64,000 bases of DNA from an uncultured Megasphaera sp. (lineage in GTDB: Bacteria > Bacillota > Negativicutes > Veillonellales > Megasphaeraceae). Positions 8,038-17,100 of this stretch are shown here, one piece after another. The first letter of the stretch is position 1. Each line of letters opens with the position of its first letter. Under the pieces are notes generated by a model. The model worked only from the letters and a program-made list of their open reading frames with translations. It was not told the origin of the DNA and made no database searches. The position numbers were made by a program, and so were the translations under genes. The DNA lies in assembly GCA_934193515.1 (NCBI GenBank), contig CAKPVJ010000007.1, positions 11,802-75,801 of the forward strand, read 5' to 3'.

Positions 8038-9324
8038 ATGCCTTTGTCGTTTAAAAATATGAAATGGCTGATTATCGCACTATGCTTTCTGGCAAATGCA
8101 ATTAATTATATTGACCGGGCTAATTTGGCCGTAGCTACTCCTCATATTCGGGCAGAGCTGGCATTAGATCCGGCAACGATGGGAATTATTATGAGCGCCT
8201 TCTTTTGGACATACGCATTGTGCCAAATGCCGTCTGGATGGTTTATTGATAAAGTAGGTGTTCGCGTTAGTTTAGCATTTGCCGTTGCCTGGTGGTCTAT
8301 TTTTACAGCGGTAACCGGGTTAGTTCATACATTTGGACACATGGTTGGTTCCCGCTTATTATTAGGTGTTGGCGAATCCGCAGCCATGCCGTCGTTTAAC
8401 AAAGCGGCATATAACTGGTTTCCCCGGAGCGAACGAGGAATTGCCTGTAGTTTGTTTGACAGCGGTTCACGTGTAGGTTCAGCGTTGTCCTTGCCATTGA
8501 TAGCTTTGATTATTTCCTATGTAGGTTGGCGCGGTTCGTTTATCATTACCGGTGGTATCGGTTTATTATGGGCAGTCGCTTGGTGGTTTATTTATCGAGA
8601 TCCAGAAAAATACCGGGATATAGCACCGAAACAAGTAGAAGCTTTATTGGCGGATAAAGGCATACAAGATGCGTCTGCGCCGCAAGCTGCGCAGGAAAAA
8701 GTATCCTGGCTCAGTTTATTCCACTATAGAACAATTTGGGGATTGATGATTGGCATGTTTTGTTTGAATTTTGCCATATATTTCTTCATTACATGGTTCC
8801 CTAGTTATTTAATGGAAACCCGAGGCTTTTCTTTAAGTGCTTTAGGAACCTTGGGCATGCTGCCGGCATTGTTGGCTATTCCCGGCGGCTGGCTTGGTGG
8901 ATTTACATCGGATTGGCTGGTGCGTCATGGACATACCGCTACCTTCGCCCGTAAAAGTTGTTTGGTTGGTGGCATGTTATTATCGTCTTGCATTGCGTTG
9001 TGTGCATGGACTGAAAATATTTACATGTGTTTAGCTTTTTTTGCTATATCTTATGCATTGCTTTCTTTTGCAGGTTCCAATACATGGGTTATCGTAGGAG
9101 AAATTTCGCCGACGCCTAAACATGTTGCGTCTATTGGCGGCATCATGAATTTTGCAGGTAATTTAGCAGGTATTTTTATTACGACATTTACGGGAATCAT
9201 GCTTGCGCTGACACAAGGTTCATTCTTGGTACCCTTGGCAACAGCTGGTATATTATGCATATTGGGAGCGTTATCGTACTTATTTTTAGTGGGCCGGGTC
9301 GATCCGTTGCCTATAAAGAAATAA
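8038..9324 (+). CDS. MFS transporter, anion:cation symporter (hexuronate/aldonate) type
   Basis: Carrier of 428 residues with about 12 membrane helices. The first helix and loop (CFLANAINYIDRANLAVATP) and the motif GWFIDKVGVRVSL are typical of the ACS family (ExuT, GudP, DgoT, GarP). A charged central loop separates the two halves (about residues 190-230). Good AGGAGGTG ribosome site, 11 bases after DUF1667. Family membership is secure; the exact substrate (galactonate, glucarate, hexuronate or related) is not. It closes the operon, followed by a strong bidirectional terminator. Confidence 0.85.
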   Translation: MPLSFKNMKWLIIALCFLANAINYIDRANLAVATPHIRAELALDPATMGIIMSAFFWTYALCQMPSGWFIDKVGVRVSLAFAVAWWSIFTAVTGLVHTFGHMVGSRLLLGVGESAAMPSFNKAAYNWFPRSERGIACSLFDSGSRVGSALSLPLIALIISYVGWRGSFIITGGIGLLWAVAWWFIYRDPEKYRDIAPKQVEALLADKGIQDASAPQAAQEKVSWLSLFHYRTIWGLMIGMFCLNFAIYFFITWFPSYLMETRGFSLSALGTLGMLPALLAIPGGWLGGFTSDWLVRHGHTATFARKSCLVGGMLLSSCIALCAWTENIYMCLAFFAISYALLSFAGSNTWVIVGEISPTPKHVASIGGIMNFAGNLAGIFITTFTGIMLALTQGSFLVPLATAGILCILGALSYLFLVGRVDPLPIKK

Positions 9325-9328
9325 TAAA

Positions 9329-9383
9329 AAATGGGGCTGCAACAAAATGAGAATTTTTCATCCATTTTGTTGCAGCCCCATTT
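9329..9383. terminator. Perfect 21-bp stem bidirectional terminator
   Basis: The arms at 9329-9349 and 9363-9383 are exact complements around a 13-base loop (AGAATTTTTCATC), between convergent genes. A relative with the same loop length and the same core ACAAAATG/CATTTTGT occurs at 46049. Confidence 0.9.
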
Positions 9384-9395
9384 ATAATCGGTAAT

Positions 9396-10391
9396 TTATA
9401 AATGGAAACTTTCACGTGTTACTAACTCTGCGTTAAATTCCGTACGCACGGGAACAGAAATTTTTTCTTTGCCTGTCAAATCCATGACGATGCGGACAGC
9501 GGCATTGCAAAGGCTGGATAATTTGTTGTCTAAGCTGGTCAGGGTAGGCGTGGCACATTGGGCTAAAATAGAATTATTGCAGCCGATAACGGGTATATCG
9601 CGTCCGCGGCGGCGTGCGGCCCGTTGCGCCCCTATGGCGAGTACGTCTTCAGAAGTGACAATGGCGTCAAAATAGACATTGTGGGTCAGCAAGTTTTCAA
9701 TTAAGGTTTCGGCATCTTTTAGCGTACGGGGAATTTGATAGAGAAGTTGTGAGGAAGCAGTTAGCTCCAGTTCGCGAAATCCCTCTTGAATGCCACTCAA
9801 TTTTTGACGGCCGCTATACGTCAAGGAATCGTAAATATACAAGATGGAATGATAGTTTCGTTCAGCCAGTTTATGAACGATATTACGCATTCCATCTTTT
9901 TCATTGCATACGACACTGTACATATTAGGCTGATGGTAATCGCTGTTGATGGTAATAATTGGCGTATGTTCTGCTATGCTGCACAATTGGCGAATATCAG
10001 ATTCTGATGAAAATGGAGTGCCGATCGTGATGATGGCATCGACATGCTTAGCGGCCATATCAGTAATATATTTGCTGTTGCGGCCAGTATCCGTGCCTGT
10101 ATTGGAGAGCATAACATCAAAGTGGTGTTTTCGCAGACCTTCTTCTAGGAGAGAAACGGCATGAGCATAAAAAATGTCGGATATGTCCGTGCATACGACA
10201 CCGACTATTTTCATAGAATCCAAACCCAGGCCGCGTGCAAAGGGATTGGGCTTATAGCCCATTTCTTGCATGACTTCGAGAATATGTTTTTTTGTTTTTT
10301 CACTTACTCGACTGCTGCCGTTTAGTACGCGGGATACGGTAGCAATAGAGACATTACATTTTTGAGCGATGTCGTAAATGGTTATATTCAT
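9396..10391 (-). CDS. LacI family transcriptional regulator of the uxa operon
   Basis: Repressor of 331 residues. The N-terminal helix-turn-helix and hinge (ITIYDIAQKCNVSIATVSRV, then residues to about 60) are classic LacI; the remainder is a periplasmic-binding-protein-like effector domain. It is divergent from uxaC, and the 388-base gap between them holds two TGTAA-N4-TTACA palindromes at 10462 and 10692, the expected form of a LacI-family operator. Probable effector: a uronate pathway intermediate such as tagaturonate, galacturonate or KDG. Role as uxa repressor is inferred from position and operators. Confidence 0.85.
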   Translation of the reverse strand: MNITIYDIAQKCNVSIATVSRVLNGSSRVSEKTKKHILEVMQEMGYKPNPFARGLGLDSMKIVGVVCTDISDIFYAHAVSLLEEGLRKHHFDVMLSNTGTDTGRNSKYITDMAAKHVDAIITIGTPFSSESDIRQLCSIAEHTPIITINSDYHQPNMYSVVCNEKDGMRNIVHKLAERNYHSILYIYDSLTYSGRQKLSGIQEGFRELELTASSQLLYQIPRTLKDAETLIENLLTHNVYFDAIVTSEDVLAIGAQRAARRRGRDIPVIGCNNSILAQCATPTLTSLDNKLSSLCNAAVRIVMDLTGKEKISVPVRTEFNAELVTRESFHL

Positions 10392-10461
10392 AACGGTAAA
10401 ATTCCTTTAGTATTTTTAATTTTATTATAGCATATTTACGGTAAAACTTAACAAATAATAG

Positions 10462-10475
10462 TGTAAACGATTACA
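10462..10475 (+). promoter_or_regulatory. LacI-type operator O1
   Basis: TGTAAACGATTACA, an inverted repeat with central CG as in LacI-family operators. It is close to the LacI gene start, so it may serve autoregulation. Confidence 0.6.
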
Positions 10476-10650
10476 TAAAAGGGCGATGTTCGGAGGTTTT
10501 TTTATGATAAATTGTTGTAAAACATGATAAAAACGAAAAAATCTCTATGCGACATGCAAAGAATGCTCGATTTTTCACATACTGTGTGATGATAAAAATG
10601 CATTAAAAAGCCTTTATTTTTAAAAATTAATGCCGAATACACATAATGCG

Positions 10651-10679
10651 TTGACATGATTGTACCATAGTGGTACATT
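10651..10679 (+). promoter_or_regulatory. Sigma-70 promoter of the uxa operon with embedded palindrome
   Basis: -35 TTGACA at 10651-10656, a 17-base spacer and -10 TACATT at 10674-10679. The spacer and -10 carry a perfect 7-3-7 palindrome TGTACCATAGTGGTACA (10661-10677), where a bound repressor would block polymerase. Its TACCA/TGGTA halves resemble GntR-type sites rather than the TGTAA-N4-TTACA sites nearby. Confidence 0.7.
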
Positions 10680-10691
10680 TACAACAAGAAA

Positions 10692-10705
10692 TGTAAGAGC
10701 TTACA
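10692..10705 (+). promoter_or_regulatory. LacI-type operator O2 just after the uxa start site
   Basis: TGTAAGAGCTTACA, perfect 5-bp arms. It begins about 12 bases after the -10, a roadblock position. Confidence 0.6.
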
Positions 10706-10779
10706 AAATAAAACGCACTTACGAACACAAGATATTAGTATCATGCAGCTATGCTGTATAGCGGGAGGGGCTATATATT

Positions 10780-12189
10780 ATGAAACAGTTTATGGATAAA
10801 GACTTTTTATTAGACACGGAAACAGCACGTCATCTTTTTCACGATTATGCAGAAAATATGCCGATTATCGACTATCACTGCCATATCTCTCCACAAGAAA
10901 TCGCCGAAGATCATCACTTTAAAAGCATCACGGAAGTATGGCTTGGCGGCGACCATTATAAATGGCGTTTGATTCGTTCCAATGGGACGCCGGAAGAAAA
11001 AGTTACAGGTAAAGAATCTACAGATTTAGAAAAATTTGTAGAATATGCGAAAGCTCTTTCAAGAGCAATTGGTAATCCACTGTATCATTGGAGTCATTTG
11101 GAATTGCAGCGTTACTTTGGAATAACAAAACCATTAAATGAAAAAAGTGCGAAAGAAATTTTTGATGCATGCAACGCTAAATTGAAAGAAACAGATATGG
11201 GCGTACAAGGGTTGATTAAACAGTCCAATGTCAAAGTTATTTGCACGACAGATGACCCAGCTGATGATTTGAAATGGCATCAGAAATTGAAAGAAGAACA
11301 GACTTGCAGCGCAAAAGTATATCCAGCTATGCGTCCAGATAAACTGATGAACGTTGATAAAGAAGGCTACGCAGCCTACATAGAAAAATTAGGCAAGGCT
11401 GCTGGCGTAGAAATTAAAACATTTGCAGATATTCGCAAAGCGATGGACAAACGTATTGCTTTCTTTGAAGAAATGGGATGCCGTGCAACGGACCATGCAT
11501 TGGAATACGTATTCTGCCGTGTAGCAGATGAAAAGACAGTTGATGGCATTATTGCCAAAGCACTGCGCGGTGAAGCCGTTTCTGTAGAAGAAACAGAAGC
11601 GTATAAAACAGCAGTTCTTACCTACTTGGCCGGAGAATATTATAAACGCGGCTGGGTTATGCAGCTTCATTTTGCTACGCTTCGCGACCTCAACACAGAA
11701 ATGTATAAAAAATTAGGACCGGATACAGGTTTTGATTCTATTGCAGCAGGCAACTGCGGTAAAGGCTTGGCTGCCTTCTTGGATCATCTTCATGAACTTC
11801 ATATTTTACCGAAAACGGTATTGTATTCCGGTACCCCATCCGATAATGCTATGATTGGTACGATTATTGGCTGCTTCCAGGGCCCCGAAGCTCGCGGCAA
11901 GATTCAGCAGGGCGCTGCATGGTGGTTCAATGATACTAAACAGGGTATGATTGACCAAATGACCAGTATCGCTAACCTTTCTGTATTTGGCAACATTTTG
12001 GGTATGCTGACCGATTCCCGTTCTTTCCTTTCTTACGCACGTCATGAATACTATCGCCGTATTCTCTGCAACTGGATTGGCAACCTCGTAGAAAACGGAG
12101 AATATCCTAACGATGAAGATGCATTGCGTCAACTTGTGGAAGATATTTGCTATAACAATGTAGCCAACTATTTTCAATTTCAACTTTAA
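10780..12189 (+). CDS. uxaC: Uronate isomerase
   Basis: Glucuronate/galacturonate isomerase, 469 residues, the usual family length. It converts D-galacturonate to D-tagaturonate (or D-glucuronate to D-fructuronate). Family landmarks: N-terminal MPIIDYHCHISPQEIAED with the metal-binding HCH, TTDDPADDL, the MQLHFATLRDLN segment, and the C-terminal YARHEYYRRILCNWIG. First gene of the operon, behind a good promoter and a GGGAGGGG ribosome site. Amidohydrolase-like TIM-barrel enzyme acting in the cytoplasm. Confidence 0.95.
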   Translation: MKQFMDKDFLLDTETARHLFHDYAENMPIIDYHCHISPQEIAEDHHFKSITEVWLGGDHYKWRLIRSNGTPEEKVTGKESTDLEKFVEYAKALSRAIGNPLYHWSHLELQRYFGITKPLNEKSAKEIFDACNAKLKETDMGVQGLIKQSNVKVICTTDDPADDLKWHQKLKEEQTCSAKVYPAMRPDKLMNVDKEGYAAYIEKLGKAAGVEIKTFADIRKAMDKRIAFFEEMGCRATDHALEYVFCRVADEKTVDGIIAKALRGEAVSVEETEAYKTAVLTYLAGEYYKRGWVMQLHFATLRDLNTEMYKKLGPDTGFDSIAAGNCGKGLAAFLDHLHELHILPKTVLYSGTPSDNAMIGTIIGCFQGPEARGKIQQGAAWWFNDTKQGMIDQMTSIANLSVFGNILGMLTDSRSFLSYARHEYYRRILCNWIGNLVENGEYPNDEDALRQLVEDICYNNVANYFQFQL

Positions 12190-12222
12190 TACTATGTTCT
12201 GCAGAGAAGGAGCAATACAACG

Positions 12223-13680
12223 ATGAAAAACGTAAGTGAATGTTATAAAAACGTTTCCCGTCCGATTAAAGTATTACAATTTGGAGAAGGCAATTTCCTT
12301 CGCGGTTTTGTGGATTACGCGATTGATGTAGCCAATGAAGAAAATGGGTTTAATGGTAATGCTGCCATTATTATGCCTCGTTCTGGCAAAACGGACCGCT
12401 TTTCCAAACAGAACAACATCTATACGGTATGTCTGCGCGGTCAGCAAAACGGCAGTACCTATACAGAAGACCGGGTTATTACCTCGGTAGCATCTGTTAC
12501 CAGTGCCAAAGATGAATATGATGCATTTATGGCTTTGGCTCATGAAGATTCGCTGGAATTTGTTGTTTCCAATACGACAGAAGCCGGCATAGCCTTTGAC
12601 AGTACTGATGCGTTTACAGACTGCCCACCCAAGACATTCCCTGCCAAATTGACCAAGTTCTTATATGAACGATACACGTTCTATCAGGGGGCTGCTGACA
12701 AAGCGCTGACAATGCTGCCGACAGAACTGAACGATAACAACGGCCAGCTGCTGCAGCAGTGCGTGCTGCAGTATGCCAATCATTGGCAGCTGGATGAAAA
12801 ATTTATTTCTTGGCTGACAAGCAGCTGCTTATTTGTCGATACATTGGTAGACCGCATTGTAACAGGATATCCAAAAGATACGATTGATGCCCTGCAGCAG
12901 GATTTGGGATACGAAGATGATTTGCTCGTACAAGCGGAACCTTTTTCACTTTGGGTTATTGGCAATCCGGCCCTTGCAGACCGGCTGCCGTTAGGCTCTA
13001 GCAAGTTTCATGTAGAATTTACAGATCATATACAAGCATTTAAAGAACAAAAAGTGCGTATTCTCAACGGCGCCCATACATCCATGGTGCTGGGAGCTTA
13101 TTTAGCAGGCTTGGATTATGTAGGTCAATGCATGGCAGATCCGATTATTCGCCGTCAGCTTGACCAGACCGTCTTTGGAGAAATTGTACCGACGGTACAC
13201 CTGCCCAAAGAAAAGGCAGAAGCGTTTGCTAAGGCTGTATATGAACGCTTTGAAAATCCGTTTGTAAAACATGCCTTGTTGGCAATTTCCTTAAATTCCA
13301 TTTCTAAATGGAAAGCCCGTGTATTGCCGACGTTTAAAGATAGTATAGCAGCAACTGGCAAACTGCCTAAATGGCTTACGTATTCCTTTGCAGCGTTGCT
13401 GGCATTTTACCGCACGACGCAGGAAGGAGACGGCTGCCTGATTGGGACACGCGGCACGAATACGTATGAAATCCACGATGATGCGGATAAACTGACTGTT
13501 ATCAAGGAATATGCCGGCCGTTCGACAGCAGATTATGTACAGGCTGTTATGAGCCGGAATGATTGGTGGGGTGAAGACCTGACAAAGATAGACGGCTTTG
13601 CTGAAGCAGTTACCGCGCATTTGGAACGAATTGCCGCAGTCGGAATCAAGACACATATTGAAGAACTGGGTCAAGCATAA
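12223..13680 (+). CDS. uxaB: Tagaturonate reductase (altronate oxidoreductase)
   Basis: NAD-dependent long-chain mannitol-type dehydrogenase of 485 residues, reducing D-tagaturonate to D-altronate. The N terminus VLQFGEGNFLRGFVDYAID is the nucleotide-binding signature of this family, and KVRILNGAHTSMV and FVKHALLAISLNSISKWKAR are the conserved catalytic-domain segments. It follows uxaC by 33 bases with a GAAGGAG site. No uxuB/uxuA genes are present, so galacturonate rather than glucuronate is the natural full substrate here. Confidence 0.93.
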   Translation: MKNVSECYKNVSRPIKVLQFGEGNFLRGFVDYAIDVANEENGFNGNAAIIMPRSGKTDRFSKQNNIYTVCLRGQQNGSTYTEDRVITSVASVTSAKDEYDAFMALAHEDSLEFVVSNTTEAGIAFDSTDAFTDCPPKTFPAKLTKFLYERYTFYQGAADKALTMLPTELNDNNGQLLQQCVLQYANHWQLDEKFISWLTSSCLFVDTLVDRIVTGYPKDTIDALQQDLGYEDDLLVQAEPFSLWVIGNPALADRLPLGSSKFHVEFTDHIQAFKEQKVRILNGAHTSMVLGAYLAGLDYVGQCMADPIIRRQLDQTVFGEIVPTVHLPKEKAEAFAKAVYERFENPFVKHALLAISLNSISKWKARVLPTFKDSIAATGKLPKWLTYSFAALLAFYRTTQEGDGCLIGTRGTNTYEIHDDADKLTVIKEYAGRSTADYVQAVMSRNDWWGEDLTKIDGFAEAVTAHLERIAAVGIKTHIEELGQA

Positions 13681-13691
13681 GGAGAACAACC

Positions 13692-15182
13692 ATGGCAGTG
13701 TTTCAGATACATGATAAAGATAATGTTGCCGTAGCCGTAGACCGCGTTGCCAAAGGTGACACGGTCTTGGTCCGCGGGCAGCAGATTACAGCACAAAATG
13801 ATATACCGGCGGGACATAAAGTGGCCATAAAAGCGATTGCTAAAGGAGAAGATGTCATCAAATACGGATTTCCCATCGGTACCGCTAAAATGGATATTCC
13901 CGTAGGTGCGTGGGTGCATACGCATAACGTACAAAGCAAATTAGGAGATTTGCTTCATTATACCTATGAACCGCAGCAGGCAGAACGGCCGGAATTGGCA
14001 GGCAGTAAACGATACGAGTTTTTAGGCTATAAGCGAGAAGACGGCAGTGCCGGGATTCGCAATGAAGTATGGATTATTCCGACAGTGGGCTGTGTCAACA
14101 GCATAGCCAGAGCAATAGAAGCAGCAGGCCAGCAGTTTAAGACAAAGCATATTGACGGCATCTATGCATACAATCATCCGCATGGCTGCTCACAGCTAGG
14201 AGACGACCAGGTTCACACGCAGAAAATTCTCAGCGGTTTGGTACACAGCCCCAATGCCGGTGCTGTATTAGTACTGAGCTTAGGTTGTGAAAACAATCAG
14301 GTAGATTTGATGAAGCAGGTTATTGGCGACTATAATCCGGACCGGGTAAAATTCTTGGTATGCCAGGATGTAGAAGATGAAATAGAAGCGGGAACGGCTA
14401 TTGTCAAAGAGCTTTGTGCGTATGCCGATCGGTTTTACCGGCAGCCCTGTGATGCATCCTTATTGACTATTGGATTGAAATGCGGCGGCTCTGATGGATT
14501 TTCCGGCATTACAGCCAATCCGTTGGTTGGTGAAATATCCAACCGCTTGATAGCCGCAGGAGGCACCTCCATTCTTACGGAAGTTCCGGAAATGTTTGGG
14601 GCAGAAACGCTGCTGATGAATCGGGCACGAAATGAAAAAGTATTTGATAAAACGGTTGATTTAATTAACAATTTTAAAGAATACTTCATGAGCTACGGTG
14701 AAAAAGTCAATGAAAATCCGTCTCCTGGTAATAAAGCCGGCGGCATTACAACACTGGAAGACAAATCGTTGGGATGTGTACAAAAAGGCGGTACGGCAAT
14801 CGTAGAGGATGTTTTGGAATATGGTGACCGAGTTACGAAAAAAGGATTGAATTTGCTGCAGGCACCGGGCAATGATTTGGTAGCTTCGAATGCGTTGGCA
14901 GCAGCAGGAGCGCATATGGTACTGTTTACAACAGGCCGCGGGACACCGTTTGCCAGTCCGGTACCTACCATCAAGATTTCGAGTAATAGCCACTTGGCAC
15001 AGTATAAGAGCAACTGGATAGATTTTAATGCAGGGACGATGGCCGAAGGAGAAACGAAGGAAGCGGCAGCCGACCGATTTTTCCAATATATACTTGATAT
15101 AGCATCAGGCAGAATCCATGCAAAATCAGAAAAACTGGATAAACATGAATTAGCCATTTTTAAAAATGGCGTTACGTTGTAA
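13692..15182 (+). CDS. uxaA: Altronate dehydratase
   Basis: Altronate hydro-lyase, 496 residues, making 2-keto-3-deoxygluconate from D-altronate. Two-part architecture: N-terminal SAF-like domain (about 1-95, containing GHKVAIKAIAKGEDVIKYGFP) and the large C-terminal domain starting FLGYKREDGSAGIRNEVWI. Conserved cysteines that would hold the iron centre are visible in HGCSQLGDDQ, LGCENNQ and LKCGGSDGFSG. It sits 11 bases after uxaB and 12 before the transporter. Confidence 0.93.
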   Translation: MAVFQIHDKDNVAVAVDRVAKGDTVLVRGQQITAQNDIPAGHKVAIKAIAKGEDVIKYGFPIGTAKMDIPVGAWVHTHNVQSKLGDLLHYTYEPQQAERPELAGSKRYEFLGYKREDGSAGIRNEVWIIPTVGCVNSIARAIEAAGQQFKTKHIDGIYAYNHPHGCSQLGDDQVHTQKILSGLVHSPNAGAVLVLSLGCENNQVDLMKQVIGDYNPDRVKFLVCQDVEDEIEAGTAIVKELCAYADRFYRQPCDASLLTIGLKCGGSDGFSGITANPLVGEISNRLIAAGGTSILTEVPEMFGAETLLMNRARNEKVFDKTVDLINNFKEYFMSYGEKVNENPSPGNKAGGITTLEDKSLGCVQKGGTAIVEDVLEYGDRVTKKGLNLLQAPGNDLVASNALAAAGAHMVLFTTGRGTPFASPVPTIKISSNSHLAQYKSNWIDFNAGTMAEGETKEAAADRFFQYILDIASGRIHAKSEKLDKHELAIFKNGVTL

Positions 15183-15194
15183 GGAGGGAGCTCA

Positions 15195-16610
15195 ATGAGT
15201 GAACAGCAGACAACAGCAGTAACAACAGATGCTGCTAAAAAAGGACATGTCAAATTATCTTGGCGTGAAAAAATTTGTTATGGCTTTGGTGATTTTGGCA
15301 ATGGCTTTATGTTTGACTTAGGACAGGCATATTTGACAAAATACTGGATTGATGTTTGTACCATTCCAGCTGCAGCCGTTGCAGGGATTTTTGCTTTCAC
15401 AAAAATATTTGATGCATTCATGGATCCGATTGCTGGTTCTGCCATTGACAGTCGTAAAAACATTGGTAAACGCGGCAAGTTCCGTCCGGTCATGATGATT
15501 TCTGCTATTATTTTAGCTGTTTTGACAATTATCACGTTTACTATGCCGGAAATTTCGACGAGCGGCAAGATTATTTTTGCATATGGTGCATATATGGCAT
15601 GGGGGCTTGTCTATTCGTTTACCAATATTCCCTATGCTTCATTAGCCAGTGTTATGACGCGTGATGTAGAAGAACGAAGTCAAATGGCGACAACACGCCA
15701 GGCCGGTTCAATTGGAGCCCAGCTGATTACAGGGATTGCCTTTGTGCCGATTGTTCTTTTATTTGCATCACCTCATCATGGGTTCTTTGTTGCTTCTATT
15801 GTCATGGCTGTTATCGGTGTTATTGGCTTTGCAATTTGTTACTTTAACTGCCATGAACATGTACCTGTCAAACGGAATACGCACGCAGAACAAAAAGCTA
15901 AATTTTCTGATTATATTAAAATTGTCTTTACAAATAAACCGTTGTTGTGCATCATTTTGATGACGTTGTTTACGATTTCAGCGATGAATACGAACAACCA
16001 GATGATGATTTTCTTCTGTCAGTATAATTTAGGGCATATGGGATTGCAGCCGATTGTCAATGGTATTATGATGGGCTGCTCCGTTGTCGGAATATTGCTG
16101 ATTCCTAAACTGGTAAAACTATTTGGTAAAAAGAAAACGGCGATTGGTGGCTTACTGATCGGTTGTGCAGCTGATATTTTAAACTTTGTCATTCCGACTA
16201 ATTTGTATTCTTTTATTATTCTCGTTACGATTGGTTACGTGGCCTTAGCGATTCCGAACGGCGTTACATGGGCCTTTGTTTCTGACGTTATCGACTATAG
16301 TGAATGGCATAATGGTATCCGTAAAGAAGGGATTACCTATGCTGCATTTAACTTCTCCCGTAAAATTGCGCAGGCGATTGCTGCTGTTGTAAGTTCTGGC
16401 ATTCTTGTATTGACTGGTTATGTAGCTAATGCCGTGCAGAGTGAAATGACACTGACAGGCATTAAAGCGGCTATGACGCTGTATCCGGGTGTAGCCCTTG
16501 GTATTGCTGCTATTATCTTGTATTTCTTCTATGGATTAACGGATGATAAATTTAAACAAATTGCTGAAGATTTGAATAATGGCAAATGGGAACACGGCAA
16601 TATTGAATAA
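15195..16610 (+). CDS. GPH family (glycoside-pentoside-hexuronide) sugar:cation symporter
   Basis: Inner-membrane carrier of 471 residues with about 12 helices. Start of the first domain (REKICYGFGDFGNGFMFDLG), the MDPIAGSAIDSR segment and NIPYASLASVMTRD loop are characteristic of MelB/UidB/ExuT-like GPH symporters. Being inside the uxa operon it most likely imports galacturonate or an oligogalacturonate. Preceded by an AAGGAGGGAG ribosome site. Confidence 0.9.
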   Translation: MSEQQTTAVTTDAAKKGHVKLSWREKICYGFGDFGNGFMFDLGQAYLTKYWIDVCTIPAAAVAGIFAFTKIFDAFMDPIAGSAIDSRKNIGKRGKFRPVMMISAIILAVLTIITFTMPEISTSGKIIFAYGAYMAWGLVYSFTNIPYASLASVMTRDVEERSQMATTRQAGSIGAQLITGIAFVPIVLLFASPHHGFFVASIVMAVIGVIGFAICYFNCHEHVPVKRNTHAEQKAKFSDYIKIVFTNKPLLCIILMTLFTISAMNTNNQMMIFFCQYNLGHMGLQPIVNGIMMGCSVVGILLIPKLVKLFGKKKTAIGGLLIGCAADILNFVIPTNLYSFIILVTIGYVALAIPNGVTWAFVSDVIDYSEWHNGIRKEGITYAAFNFSRKIAQAIAAVVSSGILVLTGYVANAVQSEMTLTGIKAAMTLYPGVALGIAAIILYFFYGLTDDKFKQIAEDLNNGKWEHGNIE

Positions 16611-16622
16611 GGAGTGGATCAA

Positions 16623-17045
16623 ATGATAGATCAAAACTGCGGGTATTGTGTAAAAGGGGAACCCCTTGATAAGTTCGGTATTTATATTTGTGATTTATCC
16701 GTCAGCATGCTGGTGCTGTTTAAAGAACAAAGCCATCCGGGACGGTGTATCGTAGCGTATAAAGACCATGTCAGTGAAATGACAGATATTAGTGATGAAC
16801 AACGCAATGCATTTTTTGCAGATGTTGCCAGAGCGTCGAAAGCGATTCATGCAGCGTTTCATCCAGATAAGGTGAATTATGGTGCCTATGCAGATACAGG
16901 CCATCATTTGCACATGCATTTAGTACCTAAATATAAAAATGATGCCTTTGAATGGGGTTCCACTTTTGCGATGGATCCGAATCGAGTTCATTTATCTGAT
17001 GCAGAATATGCACAAATGATTGAAAAAATCAAAGAAAACTTATAG
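16623..17045 (+). CDS. HIT family protein
   Basis: Histidine-triad nucleotide-binding protein, 140 residues. I place the start at ATG 16623, 8 bases after AGGAG; a GTG at 16614 overlaps that ribosome site. N-terminal CGYCVKG may bind zinc; the HIT motif is HHLHMHLVPK near the C terminus. HIT proteins hydrolyse or transfer nucleoside phosphoramidates and related nucleotides. Why one sits between the uronate transporter and kdgK is not obvious; it is spaced as a true operon member. Confidence 0.85.
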   Translation: MIDQNCGYCVKGEPLDKFGIYICDLSVSMLVLFKEQSHPGRCIVAYKDHVSEMTDISDEQRNAFFADVARASKAIHAAFHPDKVNYGAYADTGHHLHMHLVPKYKNDAFEWGSTFAMDPNRVHLSDAEYAQMIEKIKENL

Positions 17046-17052
17046 ATCATAT

Positions 17053-17088
17053 AGGAAAACCGTTGCATGCGTGTGTAGCGGTTTTCCT
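17053..17088 (+). other. Intercistronic hairpin before kdgK copy 2
   Basis: Perfect 10-bp stem AGGAAAACCG/CGGTTTTCCT with a 16-base loop and no T-run. It may stabilise or partially terminate the transcript ahead of kdgK-kdgA. Confidence 0.55.
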
Positions 17089-17100
17089 GTATCACAGAAG

